Numbered from the stretch's first letter, positions 52,601 to 60,400 are shown. The stretch: DNA of 64,000 nt from Streptomyces umbrinus (GCF_030817415.1 NZ_JAUSZI010000002.1:3844001-3908000); one strand, 5' to 3'. Notes: generated from the letters alone by a model not told the origin. Numbers and translations are program-made.

Positions 52601-53386
52601 GACGTCTTCGGTACGCCGAATCCTTCCGGCGCCGGCCAGAACCCGTCCGCGGGCGGCCAGTACAACCGCCAGGACCCCGCCTCCACCGGCCAGTTCTCGA
52701 TGCCCGGCTACGACGCCGGCTCCACCGGTCAGTACGCGGCGCCGGGTCAGGGTGTTCAGCAGAACCACACCGGCCAGTTCCCGGCGCCGAACCACGGCGA
52801 GCGGCAGGGCGGCGGCACCGGGCAGTTCGAGCGTCCCGGCGCCAATGGCACGAACGGCACCAACGGCTCCCGCCCCCAGCGCCCGCAGTCGCGTCGGCGT
52901 CCCGCGCTCCCCCCGGAGCCCGAGGCACTGCCGCCGGCGACGGGTCCCGGTGACGGGCGTACGCCGCTGTACGACACCCTGGAGACCAACTGGTTCAACC
53001 AGGCCCAGGCCGGCAACGGCGAGCAGGCACCGCAGGAGCCCGCACAGGCTCCCGCGGCCCCGCAGCGTCCGGCGCCCGCCGCATCCGGGTCCGCCTCCTG
53101 GCGGGCCACCCCCAATGACGAACTCGGCCGGCAGGCCGAGCGGGTACGCCAGCCCTCCGCGGGTGGCGTGACCGTCTCGGGTCTGCCGCGCCGGGTCCCC
53201 CGCGCGAACCTCGTCGCGGGGACGGCTCAGCAGCAACAGCACCAAACCGGTCCGCAGGTCTCGCGTGCGCCCGATGACGTACGCGGCCGGCTGACCAATC
53301 TTCGTAGGGGCATCCAGCAAGGTCGGCAGGCCGGTACCGGCCAGACCGGCAGCTTCCCCAGCCCCACTCACCAGCAGGAGCGTTAG
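49616..53386 (+). CDS. cvnA1: CvnA1, conservon nitrate-sensor-type histidine-kinase-like protein
   Basis: 1,256 residues from GTG 49616 (GAGG 11 bp upstream). Membrane sensor of a conservon: disordered N-terminus, TM1 (RLVSLLALPVVAATSLGAL, about 95-115), an external helical NIT-type sensor (about 120-400), TM2 (ALILLVLGVSLVGAFVVA), HAMP, and an HATPase_c domain with N box LLAELLENATSF and G box IEIHDTGIGL. No clear phospho-accepting H box is visible. From about 730 a 500-residue Gly/Pro/Gln tail contains seven (S/H/G)(T/N)(G/S)(Q/E)(F/Y) repeats and ends in GVTVSGLPRRVPRANLVAGT and VRGRLTNLRRG. CvnA-D proteins form a GPCR-like membrane complex in Streptomyces. Numbering follows recalled S. 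coelicolor order. Confidence 0.88.
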   Translation: MQGRFKRDGSASAEPEPHGGTGTGSSPQHAQNQGPAGAGDGGDRSSRPGAPKGAQGKGGPNAVTGGPGAPPAAPPTAKNPTGPGSRIALRNWRISTRLVSLLALPVVAATSLGALRISDTMDEIQQLENMKLLTDMTKQATELAVALQEERDKSAGPLANGTKATDFTVKGVRDKTDRARAAFMEGTHELDDAGNNENLDGVRDNVVAIATQLNTLSGIRNNAFQDEENSSQSIESYHRLIERLLGLSQDMAEATSNPEMIQRTRALAAFSTAKEYASIQRAVIAAALPATNATYGDLSENDRQYGLSAFENQKAELTSFASIYEGNSRQLTKPLDEPSPTIKAADTYAERVLGRENGLQLRDKRSYLDWVDADSSKILEMNKIELTLLNEMEQKARELRNEAEQEAIISGALILLVLGVSLVGAFVVARSMIRSLRRLQDTATKVAQDRLPELVKQLSESDPQDVDTSVESVGVHSKDEIGQVAAAFDDVHREAVRLAAEQALLRGNVNAMFTNLSRRSQGLIQRQLSLISELESREADPDQLSSLFKLDHLATRMRRNGENLLVLAGEEPGRRWTRPVPLVDVLRAAASEVEQYERIELAAVPTTEVAGRVVNDLVHLLAELLENATSFSSPQTKVKVTGHALPDGRVLIEIHDTGIGLSPEDLAAINERLASPPTVDVSVSRRMGLFVVGRLSQRHGIRIQLRPSDSGGTTALVMLPVDVAQGGKKVPGNKQGQGVPNSGGPAAAQAAAGVAAARRGGAGGGPALGAGAPTGGNGGRLNPGPQRGQVGAGTGARAALPRPDAGGRPGGQGGSRGPQQPPQGRPAPAGAGAPQAFNGFDSNDSGRQDAFGGGRQDTMGGNNRGPVPPQPQQRPTGGDQGRRTPQQPQLPPRGGPRAELPGGNPQPRVPSWSDDNAQPPVPRSSMDAPRGHEEPDATSQMPRIDDRQGPASTSEFPRIDDRQGAGSTGEYPRPDYDAQRSGAGAPQSNGQFVRPDVFGTPNPSGAGQNPSAGGQYNRQDPASTGQFSMPGYDAGSTGQYAAPGQGVQQNHTGQFPAPNHGERQGGGTGQFERPGANGTNGTNGSRPQRPQSRRRPALPPEPEALPPATGPGDGRTPLYDTLETNWFNQAQAGNGEQAPQEPAQAPAAPQRPAPAASGSASWRATPNDELGRQAERVRQPSAGGVTVSGLPRRVPRANLVAGTAQQQQHQTGPQVSRAPDDVRGRLTNLRRGIQQGRQAGTGQTGSFPSPTHQQER

Positions 53387-53809
53387 TTGAGCCAGATGAG
53401 CCAGGCGGCACAGAACCTCAACTGGTTGATCACCAACTTCGTTGACAACACCCCCGGGGTGTCCCACACCGTCGTCGTTTCCGCCGACGGACTCCTTCTG
53501 GCGATGTCCGAGGGCTTTCCGCGCGACCGCGCCGACCAGCTCGCGGCCGTCGCCTCCGGACTCACTTCACTCACGGCCGGTGCCTCCCGGATCTTCGAGG
53601 GTGGCACCGTCGCCCAGACGGTCGTCGAGATGGAACGCGGCTTCCTTTTCCTGATGTCCGTCTCGGACGGCTCGTCCCTCGCGGTCCTCTCCCACCCGGA
53701 CTGCGACATCGGCCTTGTCGGATACGAGATGGCTCTGCTCGTCGACCGTGCGGGTGCGGTGCTCACGCCGGATCTGCGGGCCGAGCTCCAGGGCAGCCTG
53801 CTCCATTAG
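53387..53809 (+). CDS. cvnB1: CvnB1, roadblock/LC7-domain protein
   Basis: 140 residues. TTG 53387 directly follows the cvnA1 stop and sits 6 bp after GGAG; ATG 53396 (MSQAAQ) is the usual annotated start but lacks correct spacing. Roadblock/LC7 fold: NLNWLITNFVDNTPGVSHTV, VSADGLLLAMSEGFPRDRAD, FLFLMSVSDGSSLAVLSHP. It is the MglB-like partner of the CvnD GTPase, probably acting as GAP or scaffold. It differs from CvnB2 at about ten of 137 residues. Confidence 0.92.
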   Translation: MSQMSQAAQNLNWLITNFVDNTPGVSHTVVVSADGLLLAMSEGFPRDRADQLAAVASGLTSLTAGASRIFEGGTVAQTVVEMERGFLFLMSVSDGSSLAVLSHPDCDIGLVGYEMALLVDRAGAVLTPDLRAELQGSLLH

Positions 53810-53928
53810 TCAGGTTTTACGTACGTCCGAATTTCACCGAACGTCCGCACAATCCGTCGGCCGCCCTCCCCCCACCGGCCCCGTCAGACGGCACGACTGA
53901 CCGACCTGCTGTCCCGCCCGGAGGATCA

Positions 53929-54327
53929 ATGACCCCGCCCACCGCCTCTCATGATCCGTACGCACAGCCGTACGAGGATGAGGGCGACCAGCCGCTGGTA
54001 CGTCCGTACGCGATGACCGGCGGCCGGACCCGGCCGCGCTACCAGCTCGCCATAGAGGCACTGATCAGCACCACGGCCGACCCGGCGCAGCTGATGGGGC
54101 TCCTCCCGGAGCACCAGCGGATCTGCCACCTCTGCCGTGAGGTGAAGTCGGTGGCCGAGGTGTCGGCCCTGCTGTCCATGCCCCTGGGCGTGGCACGGAT
54201 TCTCGTCGCGGACCTCGCGGAGGCCGGACTCGTCGCGATCCACCAGCCCGGTGGCGACGAGAGCAATGGCGGCGCCCCGGACGTGACACTGCTCGAAAGG
54301 GTGCTCAGTGGACTTCGCAAGCTCTGA
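53929..54327 (+). CDS. cvnC1: CvnC1, DUF742 protein
   Basis: 132 residues from ATG 53929 behind GGAGGATCA. DUF742 winged-helix-like protein: LVRPYAMTGGRTRPRYQLAI, LLPEHQRICHLCREVKSVAE with a CxxC, VSALLSMPLGVARILVADLA and LLERVLSGLRKL. Its end overlaps the cvnD1 start by 20 bp. In the conservon model it bridges CvnA/B to CvnD; DNA binding is not shown. Confidence 0.92.
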   Translation: MTPPTASHDPYAQPYEDEGDQPLVRPYAMTGGRTRPRYQLAIEALISTTADPAQLMGLLPEHQRICHLCREVKSVAEVSALLSMPLGVARILVADLAEAGLVAIHQPGGDESNGGAPDVTLLERVLSGLRKL

Positions 54328-54883
54328 CGGAGGTCGGGCGACCACCTCCGCGAAGATCGTGGTGGCGGGTGGCTTCGGCGTCGGCAAGACCACGTTCGTG
54401 GGTGCCGTCTCCGAGATCAACCCGCTGCGCACCGAGGCCGTCATGACGTCCGCCTCGGCGGGCATCGACGACCTCACCCACACCGGGGACAAGACGACGA
54501 CCACCGTCGCCATGGACTTCGGCCGTATCACCCTGGACCAGGACCTGATCCTGTACCTGTTCGGTACGCCCGGCCAGGACCGTTTCTGGTTCATGTGGGA
54601 CGACCTCGTACGCGGCGCGATCGGCGCCGTCGTGCTCGTGGACACCCGTCGTCTCGCCGACTGCTTCCCCGCGGTCGACTACTTCGAGAACAGCGGCCTG
54701 CCGTTCGTCATAGCCCTGAACGGCTTCGACGGGCACCAGCCGTACACGCCCGACGAGGTCCGGGAGGCCCTGCAGATCGGGCCGGACGCGCCGATCATCA
54801 CGACGGACGCCCGTCATCGCGCGGACGCCAAGAGCGCGTTGATCACCCTGGTCGAGCACGCTCTGATGGCTCGTCTCCGCTAG
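54308..54883 (+). CDS. cvnD1: CvnD1, Ras-like small GTPase
   Basis: 191 residues from GTG 54308. MglA-like GTPase: P-loop VVAGGFGVGKTTFVGAV, switch-II GTPGQDRFWFMWDDL and base-recognition NGFD in place of NKxD. It lacks a prenylation signal. It differs from CvnD2 at four positions after the first 15 residues, yet the genes differ at many third codon positions, so protein-level conservation is due to selection rather than recent copying. Confidence 0.94.
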   Translation: MDFASSDGGRATTSAKIVVAGGFGVGKTTFVGAVSEINPLRTEAVMTSASAGIDDLTHTGDKTTTTVAMDFGRITLDQDLILYLFGTPGQDRFWFMWDDLVRGAIGAVVLVDTRRLADCFPAVDYFENSGLPFVIALNGFDGHQPYTPDEVREALQIGPDAPIITTDARHRADAKSALITLVEHALMARLR

Positions 54884-54979
54884 GGATCGTGCAGCGGGCT
54901 ATGTCCTGGCGGGCCTGGCACACAAGTTGGCAACGCCGTACGGCAGTTGTCGTAGACGCACTGGAGCCGGCTGTGTCGT

Positions 54980-55105
54980 TTGACACGGTCGGCCTTGGTG
55001 TTCATAACGTTTCGACAGAGATATCGAGTGGTACCGACACGCGTCGCGGTCGTCTGATGCCGCTGTGCTCACAAAGGCCCCGCCTTTTGGCGGGGCTCGC
55101 TCTTT
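54980..55105 (+). ncRNA. Candidate small RNA or cvnA2 leader between the two conservons
   Basis: TTGACA (54980-54985), 17-bp spacer and CATAAC (55003-55008) form a promoter; about 60-70 bp on, the hairpin GCCCCGCC-TTTT-GGCGGGGC (55077-55096) is followed by TCGCTCTTT. This would give a transcript of about 85-90 nt with no ORF. A second perfect 9-bp hairpin (CACTCGGAA/TTCCGAGTG, 55132-55156) follows. Alternatively it is the attenuated leader of cvnA2. The rest of 54884-55266 has no gene. Confidence 0.35.
55077..55096 (+). terminator. Hairpin between cvnD1 and cvnA2
   Basis: Perfect 8-bp GC stem with a TTTT loop followed by CTCTTT, 190 bp past cvnD1. It may end the first conservon transcript or the candidate small RNA. 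Confidence 0.6.
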
Positions 55106-55266
55106 ATGACCGTTTTATCTAGGGCTTACATCACTCGGAATCCTTGGTTCCGAGTGTTTGGACGAGCACACCCTGACGTGCTGGAATGCCAGAACTGCCC
55201 AGTAGTAAGGGCCGGAAGACACACGCGGCACGACGAAGGTGCACACGCCGAGAGGTTGTTGGTCGA

Positions 55267-58200
55267 GTGAGGCGTAGCAAGAACGGTCCCGAGCCGTCGG
55301 CACGGGGCAACTTCACCCCGCCGCCGCGCGGAGCGGCACCCGCACATGTGTCCGGCTCGGAGCCGGCGGCCCCACCCGCGAAGAGCGGCGGCCGTCTGTC
55401 CCCGCGCAACTGGCGTGTGCCGACCAGGCTGAACGCCATTCTCCTCATACCCGTGATCGTCGGGCTCGTCATGGGCGGCTTCCAGGTGAAGAGCTCCATC
55501 GACACCTGGCAGGAGGCTCAGGACGCGGAGAAGGTCGCCAAGATCGTCGACGCGGCCGGGCAGTACGCCGAGGCGCTCCTCAACGAGCGCGACATCTCCG
55601 CGCAACCGCTGCTGGAGGGCGACCGGAACAACGCCACGGTCAAGCAGGCCCGTGCTCTCACGGACCAGAAGGCCGACGCGTTCCACGACGAGGTCGTCGG
55701 GATGCCGGCCGGTCAGGGCCTCGAGCGCCGGCTGAAGCTGGTGGAGGACGCCGAGCCCACGCTGGGCCAGCTGCGCAAGGCCGCGTACACCACCGCGATG
55801 GACCCGACGAAGACCGAAGAGGGCTACGTCACCGTCGAGCACCTCTTGGCGGAGTTCTCGAACGAGCTGGGCCTCGGTACCGGCAACATCACGAGCTACG
55901 GCCGCACCGTGTACGCCGTCACGCTGGCCAAGGGCGCCGAGTCCCTGCAGCGCTCGATCGGCATGCACCTCCTGGTGAAGCCCAGCTCGAACGAGAAGGT
56001 CTTCAGGCAGCAGGTCACCGCGTTCACGTCGTACGCGTACCTGGAGAACATAGCCGTCCAGGAGTACGTCTCCGGTGGCACGGAGGCGGACGCCGCGCGC
56101 CTCAAGCAGGTGATGGCGGAGAAGACCGCCCAGGGCGCGAAGCTGGCCGCCGAAGCGAAGAACAAGACCGAGGCGGCCGGCGGGACCTACAAGGCCCCGC
56201 CCTCCATGACCGGCATGATCCAGGCCATCGGCAGCGGTGCCTCACCCACCGACCTGGCCCAGCAGGGCATCACGCCCGAGACCTGGATGGCGGCCTCCAC
56301 CCTCAAGTTCGACGGCTACGGCGAGGTCGAGGAAGAGCTCATCAACCGGGCGGTCGACGAAGCGGGCGACATCGCCACCGACGCCCAGCGCGACGCGTTC
56401 GTGAACGGCGCCATCGTCATCGTCGCCCTGCTCGCCGCCTTCATCATCGCCGGCCTCATGGCCCGCCAGATGAGCCGCTCGATGCGCCAGCTGCGCAACG
56501 CGGCCTTCGGTGTCGCCGAGCAGCGCCTGCCGATGCTGGTCGACCAGCTCTCGCGCACCGACCCGGGCCGGGTCGACACCCGGGTCACCCCCATCCCGAT
56601 CACCACCACGGACGAGATCGGCGAAGTCGCCCGCGCCTTCGACCAGGTCCACCGCGAGGCCGTACGACTGGCCGCCGAGCAGGCCCTGCTCCGTGGAAAC
56701 ATCAACGCGATCTTCACCAACCTGTCGCGCCGCAACCAGTCCCTGATCGAGGGCCAGCTGACCCTCATCACCGACCTGGAGAACAACGAGGCCGACCCGG
56801 ACCAGCTGGAGAACCTCTTCCGCCTGGACCACCTCGCGACCCGTATGCGCCGCAACGGCGAGAACCTCCTGGTCCTCGCCGGCGAGGAGCCGGGCCGCCG
56901 CTGGGACCAGCCGGTCCCGCTGGTCGACGTGCTGCGCGCCGCCTCCTCCGAGGTGGAGCAGTACGAGCGCGTCGAGCTGTCGGGCGTACCGGAGGCCGAG
57001 ATCCACGGCCGCGCGGTCACCGACCTCGTGCACCTGCTCGCCGAGCTCCTGGAGAACGCGACGACGTTCTCCTCGCCGCAGACCAAGGTCCGCGTCACCG
57101 CGACCCGTCTCCCGGACGGCCGCATCATGGTCGAGATCCACGACAAGGGCATCGGTCTCACCGCCGAGGACTTCGCGGACATCAACCACAAGCTGGCCAA
57201 CCCGCCGACCGTCGACGCCGCGATCTCGCAGCGCATGGGTCTGTTCGTGGTCGGCCGGCTGTCCGACCGGCACGGCATCCGCGTCCAGCTGCGCCCCTCG
57301 GGCGAGCAGGCCGGTACGACCTCGCTCGTCATGCTGCCCGACATCATCACGCACGGTGGTGGCGGCGAGACGGCACCGCAGCGCGACGAGTTCACCGTCT
57401 CGCAGATCATCCCGGAGCAGCAGCCCTTCGGCGGCGAGGAGTTCCAGAGCGGCGGCCAGCCGATGCGTACGGCCGCGGAGCTGGGCTTCGACGACAGCCG
57501 CTACACCGAGGTCCCGGACGACATACGCGAGCTGGACCCCGTGGGCCGTTCGCTGATGCGTGAGGAGCGCAGGGCGGCCCTGGAGGCCCAGACGCACGGC
57601 GAGCTGGAGGGCGGATCCCCGTCGTTCAACGGCGAGTTCGACCCGCAGCAGGGCTACGACAACGGTCAGCAGGCCTTCGACAACGGCGCGGCGGCCTACG
57701 ACACCGGAGCGGCCGCGTACAGCGAGGCGCCCGCGTACGACCAGCAGACGCCGTACGAGGAGCCGCAGCAGGCGTCGTACGACGAGACGTACTTCCCGGC
57801 AGGCGGCGGATACCCGGAACCCTCCTATCCGGAGCCGGTCCAGGAGGAGCCCCAGCCGGCCCACGCTCCGGCGCGGGACACCTTCTCGGCCTTCGAAGAG
57901 CAGTCCTACCAGGACGACTGGCCGCAGCAGGACTCGTACCAGAACGGCTACCGGTCCGAGTACGCTCCCGAAGCGGAAGCCGTACAGGCCGCTGACGTGG
58001 CCGAGCAGGACCGCGTAGGCTTCGAGCGTCCGGGAACGGCCTCTCCCGCCGCCCACGCGCTGACCGACGCCGGGCTTCCGCGCCGCGGATCCACCGACGC
58101 CGGGCTCCCCCGCCGCGGCTCCACCGCGAGCGCGGGCGGCCAGCAGTCCGTGGGCCAGGAATCGCCGGCTCCCTTCGGCGGCGGCAACGACAGCAACTCA

Positions 58201-58518
58201 AGCGGCGGCAACGGCTCCGGCAAGGGCGACTGGCGGTCGAACAACGACCAGATGTGGCAGCGCGCCGAGCAGCTGAAGAAGCCCAAGGCGGGCGGGGTCA
58301 CCTCCTCCGGCCTGCCGAGGCGTGTGCCCAAGGCCAATCTGGTCGAGGGCACCGCGGAATCGACCCCACAGGGCGGCCCCTCGGTCTCCCGCGCTCCCGA
58401 GGACGTACGGGGCAGGCTGAGCAACCTGCGCCGTGGGGTCCAGAGGGGGCGTAACGCAGGAAGCGAAACGAACGGCCAGGGCTTCGGTCCTGACAGCACC
58501 TACAACCAGGAGCGTTAG
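55267..58518 (+). CDS. cvnA2: CvnA2, second conservon histidine-kinase-like sensor
   Basis: 1,083 residues from GTG 55267 (MRRSKNGPEPSARG start; the frame is open further upstream without support). Same architecture as CvnA1: TM1 LNAILLIPVIVGLVMGGF (about 53-72), NIT-like external helices, TM2 IVIVALLAAFIIAGLMA (about 381-398), HAMP, and HATPase_c with LLAELLENATTF and IHDKGIGL. Core residues 400-700 are close to CvnA1; sensor and tail are not. The tail (about 700-1083) is Gln/Tyr/Asp/Ala-rich (AFDNGAAAYDTGAAAY), includes a tandem DAGLPRRGST repeat, and ends in GVTSSGLPRRVPKANLVEGT and VRGRLSNLRRG, the same closing motif as CvnA1. Confidence 0.88.
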   Translation: MRRSKNGPEPSARGNFTPPPRGAAPAHVSGSEPAAPPAKSGGRLSPRNWRVPTRLNAILLIPVIVGLVMGGFQVKSSIDTWQEAQDAEKVAKIVDAAGQYAEALLNERDISAQPLLEGDRNNATVKQARALTDQKADAFHDEVVGMPAGQGLERRLKLVEDAEPTLGQLRKAAYTTAMDPTKTEEGYVTVEHLLAEFSNELGLGTGNITSYGRTVYAVTLAKGAESLQRSIGMHLLVKPSSNEKVFRQQVTAFTSYAYLENIAVQEYVSGGTEADAARLKQVMAEKTAQGAKLAAEAKNKTEAAGGTYKAPPSMTGMIQAIGSGASPTDLAQQGITPETWMAASTLKFDGYGEVEEELINRAVDEAGDIATDAQRDAFVNGAIVIVALLAAFIIAGLMARQMSRSMRQLRNAAFGVAEQRLPMLVDQLSRTDPGRVDTRVTPIPITTTDEIGEVARAFDQVHREAVRLAAEQALLRGNINAIFTNLSRRNQSLIEGQLTLITDLENNEADPDQLENLFRLDHLATRMRRNGENLLVLAGEEPGRRWDQPVPLVDVLRAASSEVEQYERVELSGVPEAEIHGRAVTDLVHLLAELLENATTFSSPQTKVRVTATRLPDGRIMVEIHDKGIGLTAEDFADINHKLANPPTVDAAISQRMGLFVVGRLSDRHGIRVQLRPSGEQAGTTSLVMLPDIITHGGGGETAPQRDEFTVSQIIPEQQPFGGEEFQSGGQPMRTAAELGFDDSRYTEVPDDIRELDPVGRSLMREERRAALEAQTHGELEGGSPSFNGEFDPQQGYDNGQQAFDNGAAAYDTGAAAYSEAPAYDQQTPYEEPQQASYDETYFPAGGGYPEPSYPEPVQEEPQPAHAPARDTFSAFEEQSYQDDWPQQDSYQNGYRSEYAPEAEAVQAADVAEQDRVGFERPGTASPAAHALTDAGLPRRGSTDAGLPRRGSTASAGGQQSVGQESPAPFGGGNDSNSSGGNGSGKGDWRSNNDQMWQRAEQLKKPKAGGVTSSGLPRRVPKANLVEGTAESTPQGGPSVSRAPEDVRGRLSNLRRGVQRGRNAGSETNGQGFGPDSTYNQER

Positions 58519-58519
58519 T

Positions 58520-58942
58520 GTGAGCCCGATGAGCCAGGCGGCACAGAACCTGAACTGGTTGATCACCAACTTCGTGGACAACACCCCCGGGGTGTCCCAC
58601 ACGGTGGTGGTCTCCGCCGACGGACTCCTTCTGGCGATGTCCGACGGGTTCCCGCGTGACCGTGCCGACCAGCTGGCGGCCGTCGCGTCGGGTCTCACCT
58701 CGCTGACCGCGGGCGCGTCCCGCATCTTCGAGGGCGGGAGCGTGAATCAGACGGTTGTGGAGATGGAGCGGGGATTTCTCTTCCTCATGTCCATTTCCGA
58801 TGGATCGTCGCTCGCAGTACTCGCACATCCGGAAGCGGACATCGGTCTCGTCGGGTACGAGATGGCCCTTCTGGTGGACCGTGCCGGTACGGTTCTGACG
58901 CCAGATCTGCGTGCAGAGCTCCAGGGGAGCCTTCTCAACTAG
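58520..58942 (+). CDS. cvnB2: CvnB2, roadblock/LC7-domain protein
   Basis: 140 residues from GTG 58520, one base after the cvnA2 stop and 7 bp after GGAG; ATG 58529 is the alternative. Roadblock fold and sequence nearly identical to CvnB1 (changes such as E/D, T/S, V/I). It is expected to partner CvnD2, although the similarity means cross-talk with the first conservon is possible. Confidence 0.92.
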   Translation: MSPMSQAAQNLNWLITNFVDNTPGVSHTVVVSADGLLLAMSDGFPRDRADQLAAVASGLTSLTAGASRIFEGGSVNQTVVEMERGFLFLMSISDGSSLAVLAHPEADIGLVGYEMALLVDRAGTVLTPDLRAELQGSLLN

Positions 58943-59033
58943 CAGACAAGCGATGCGTTTTGGCGTCCCGTGGCCGTAAGGTTTCGGACACGGCTCCACA
59001 CTGATGGGCCCGGCACGGTCGGAGGAGGAGAAA

Positions 59034-59615
59034 GTGGCAACACCCCCAGGCGGTTCGTCTTCGGGCAACTGGTCCTATGGCCCTGGCCAGGGTCAGGGCG
59101 GCAACGACTCGCCGAACCGGTACAACTTCCCCTCCGCACCGTCCCCGCGGCGCCAGCAGCCCTACGCACCCCAGGGCCCGGGCCCCTCTCCGTACGACCA
59201 GCCGCCTGCGCCGCGCATCCAGCCCGTGCAGCCGCAGCGCCGCTCCCCCGAACCGTCGCCCGCGGGGGGCGCCAGCAACCCGCTGGTCCGCCCCTACGCC
59301 ATGACGGGCGGCCGCACCAGGCCCCGGTATCAGCTCGCCATCGAGGCACTGGTGCACACCACCGCGCAGCCGCACCAGATGCAGGGCCAGCTGCCCGAGC
59401 ATCAGCGGATCTGCAACCTCTGCCGGGAGATCAAGTCGGTGGCCGAAATCTCGGCCCTCCTGACGATCCCTCTCGGCGTGGCCAGGATCCTCGTCGCCGA
59501 CTTGGCGGAGGCGGGCCTGGTCGCCATCCATCAGCCCGGCGGCGACGAGAACGCCGGCGGTCAGCCAGACGTGACTTTGCTCGAAAGGGTGCTCAGTGGA
59601 CTTCGCAAGCTCTAG
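59034..59615 (+). CDS. cvnC2: CvnC2, DUF742 protein with Pro/Gln-rich extension
   Basis: 193 residues from GTG 59034 behind GGAGGAGGAG. The first 90 residues are Pro/Gln/Ser/Gly-rich and disordered (QQPYAPQGPGPSPYDQPPAP), absent from CvnC1. The DUF742 domain follows (NPLVRPYAMTGGRTRPRYQL, ICNLCREIKSVAEISALLTI, ERVLSGLRKL). It overlaps cvnD2 by 20 bp exactly as in the first conservon. Confidence 0.92.
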   Translation: MATPPGGSSSGNWSYGPGQGQGGNDSPNRYNFPSAPSPRRQQPYAPQGPGPSPYDQPPAPRIQPVQPQRRSPEPSPAGGASNPLVRPYAMTGGRTRPRYQLAIEALVHTTAQPHQMQGQLPEHQRICNLCREIKSVAEISALLTIPLGVARILVADLAEAGLVAIHQPGGDENAGGQPDVTLLERVLSGLRKL

Positions 59616-60177
59616 CGGAGGGCCTTCCCGCTCCACCACGTCCGCGAAGATCGTGGTGGCGGGCGGCTTCGGCGTGGGCAAGACCACGTTCGTCGGGGCC
59701 GTCTCGGAGATCAACCCGCTGCGTACCGAGGCCGTCATGACGTCCGCCTCGGCGGGCATCGACGACCTCACCCACACGGGGGACAAGACCACCACCACGG
59801 TGGCGATGGACTTCGGTCGTATCACCCTGGACCAGGACCTGATCCTGTACCTGTTCGGTACGCCCGGCCAGGACCGTTTCTGGTTCATGTGGGACGACCT
59901 GGTACGCGGCGCGATCGGCGCGATCGTGCTGGTCGACACCCGCCGTCTCGCCGACTGCTTCCCCGCGGTCGACTACTTCGAGAACAGCGGGCTGCCGTTC
60001 GTCATCGCGCTGAACGGCTTCGACGGCAACCAGCCGTACAACCCGGACGAGGTCCGGGAGGCGCTCCAGATCGGGCCCGACACGCCGATCATCACCACGG
60101 ACGCCCGCCACCGCGCGGACGCCAAGTCGGCGCTCATCACGCTGGTGGAGCACGCCTTGATGGCCCGCCTGCGGTAG
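59596..60177 (+). CDS. cvnD2: CvnD2, Ras-like small GTPase
   Basis: 193 residues from GTG 59596. P-loop GGFGVGKTTFVGAV, GTPGQDRFWF and NGFD as in CvnD1; only the N-terminal 16 residues (DFASSSGGPSRSTTSAK) and four later positions differ. It ends the second conservon and is followed 22 bp later by a strong hairpin. Confidence 0.94.
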   Translation: MDFASSSGGPSRSTTSAKIVVAGGFGVGKTTFVGAVSEINPLRTEAVMTSASAGIDDLTHTGDKTTTTVAMDFGRITLDQDLILYLFGTPGQDRFWFMWDDLVRGAIGAIVLVDTRRLADCFPAVDYFENSGLPFVIALNGFDGNQPYNPDEVREALQIGPDTPIITTDARHRADAKSALITLVEHALMARLR

Positions 60178-60199
60178 GCCTGCGGCGCTCAGCCGTACG

Positions 60200-60232
60200 A
60201 AAGGGGCCCCTTCCTTCGGGAGGGGCCCCTTT
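60200..60232 (+). terminator. Terminator of the second conservon
   Basis: AAAGGGGCCCCT (60200-60211) pairs with AGGGGCCCCTTT (60221-60232) around a TCC-TTCG-GG top, followed by CTGTG. Arms are self-palindromic, giving a very stable stem. Confidence 0.8.
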
Positions 60233-60282
60233 CTGTGTCGGGGTGGGGACTTCTTCGTGTTCGGCTGCGGGTGGGTGGGGGC

Positions 60283-60367
60283 TGGTCGCGCAGTTCCCCG
60301 CGCCCCTTAAAAGCACGGGGTGCAGGCGAGCTTCTGTCTTTCAGGGGCGCGGGGAACTGCGCGAGCA
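60283..60367. repeat. Head-to-head pair of the dispersed terminator-like repeat
   Basis: A 21-bp arm at 60287-60307 (CGCGCAGTTCCCCGCGCCCC...) and its exact complement at 60343-60363 are two oppositely oriented copies of the core, 35 bp apart; outer CGGCTGCGGG (60262) and CCCGCAGCCG (60380) extend the symmetry. It lies between convergent cvnD2 and accE. Confidence 0.8.
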
Positions 60368-60400
60368 ACCACGACGTGCCCGCAGCCGACAGCACATACG

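Noticed and set aside
53929..54883. Recent gene conversion between the two cvnCD pairs
   Set aside because: The proteins are nearly identical but the genes differ at many third codon positions, so purifying selection explains the similarity.
60287..60363. Possible CRISPR-like repeat pair
   Set aside because: Two copies only, inverted rather than direct, and the same unit occurs singly at other gene ends.
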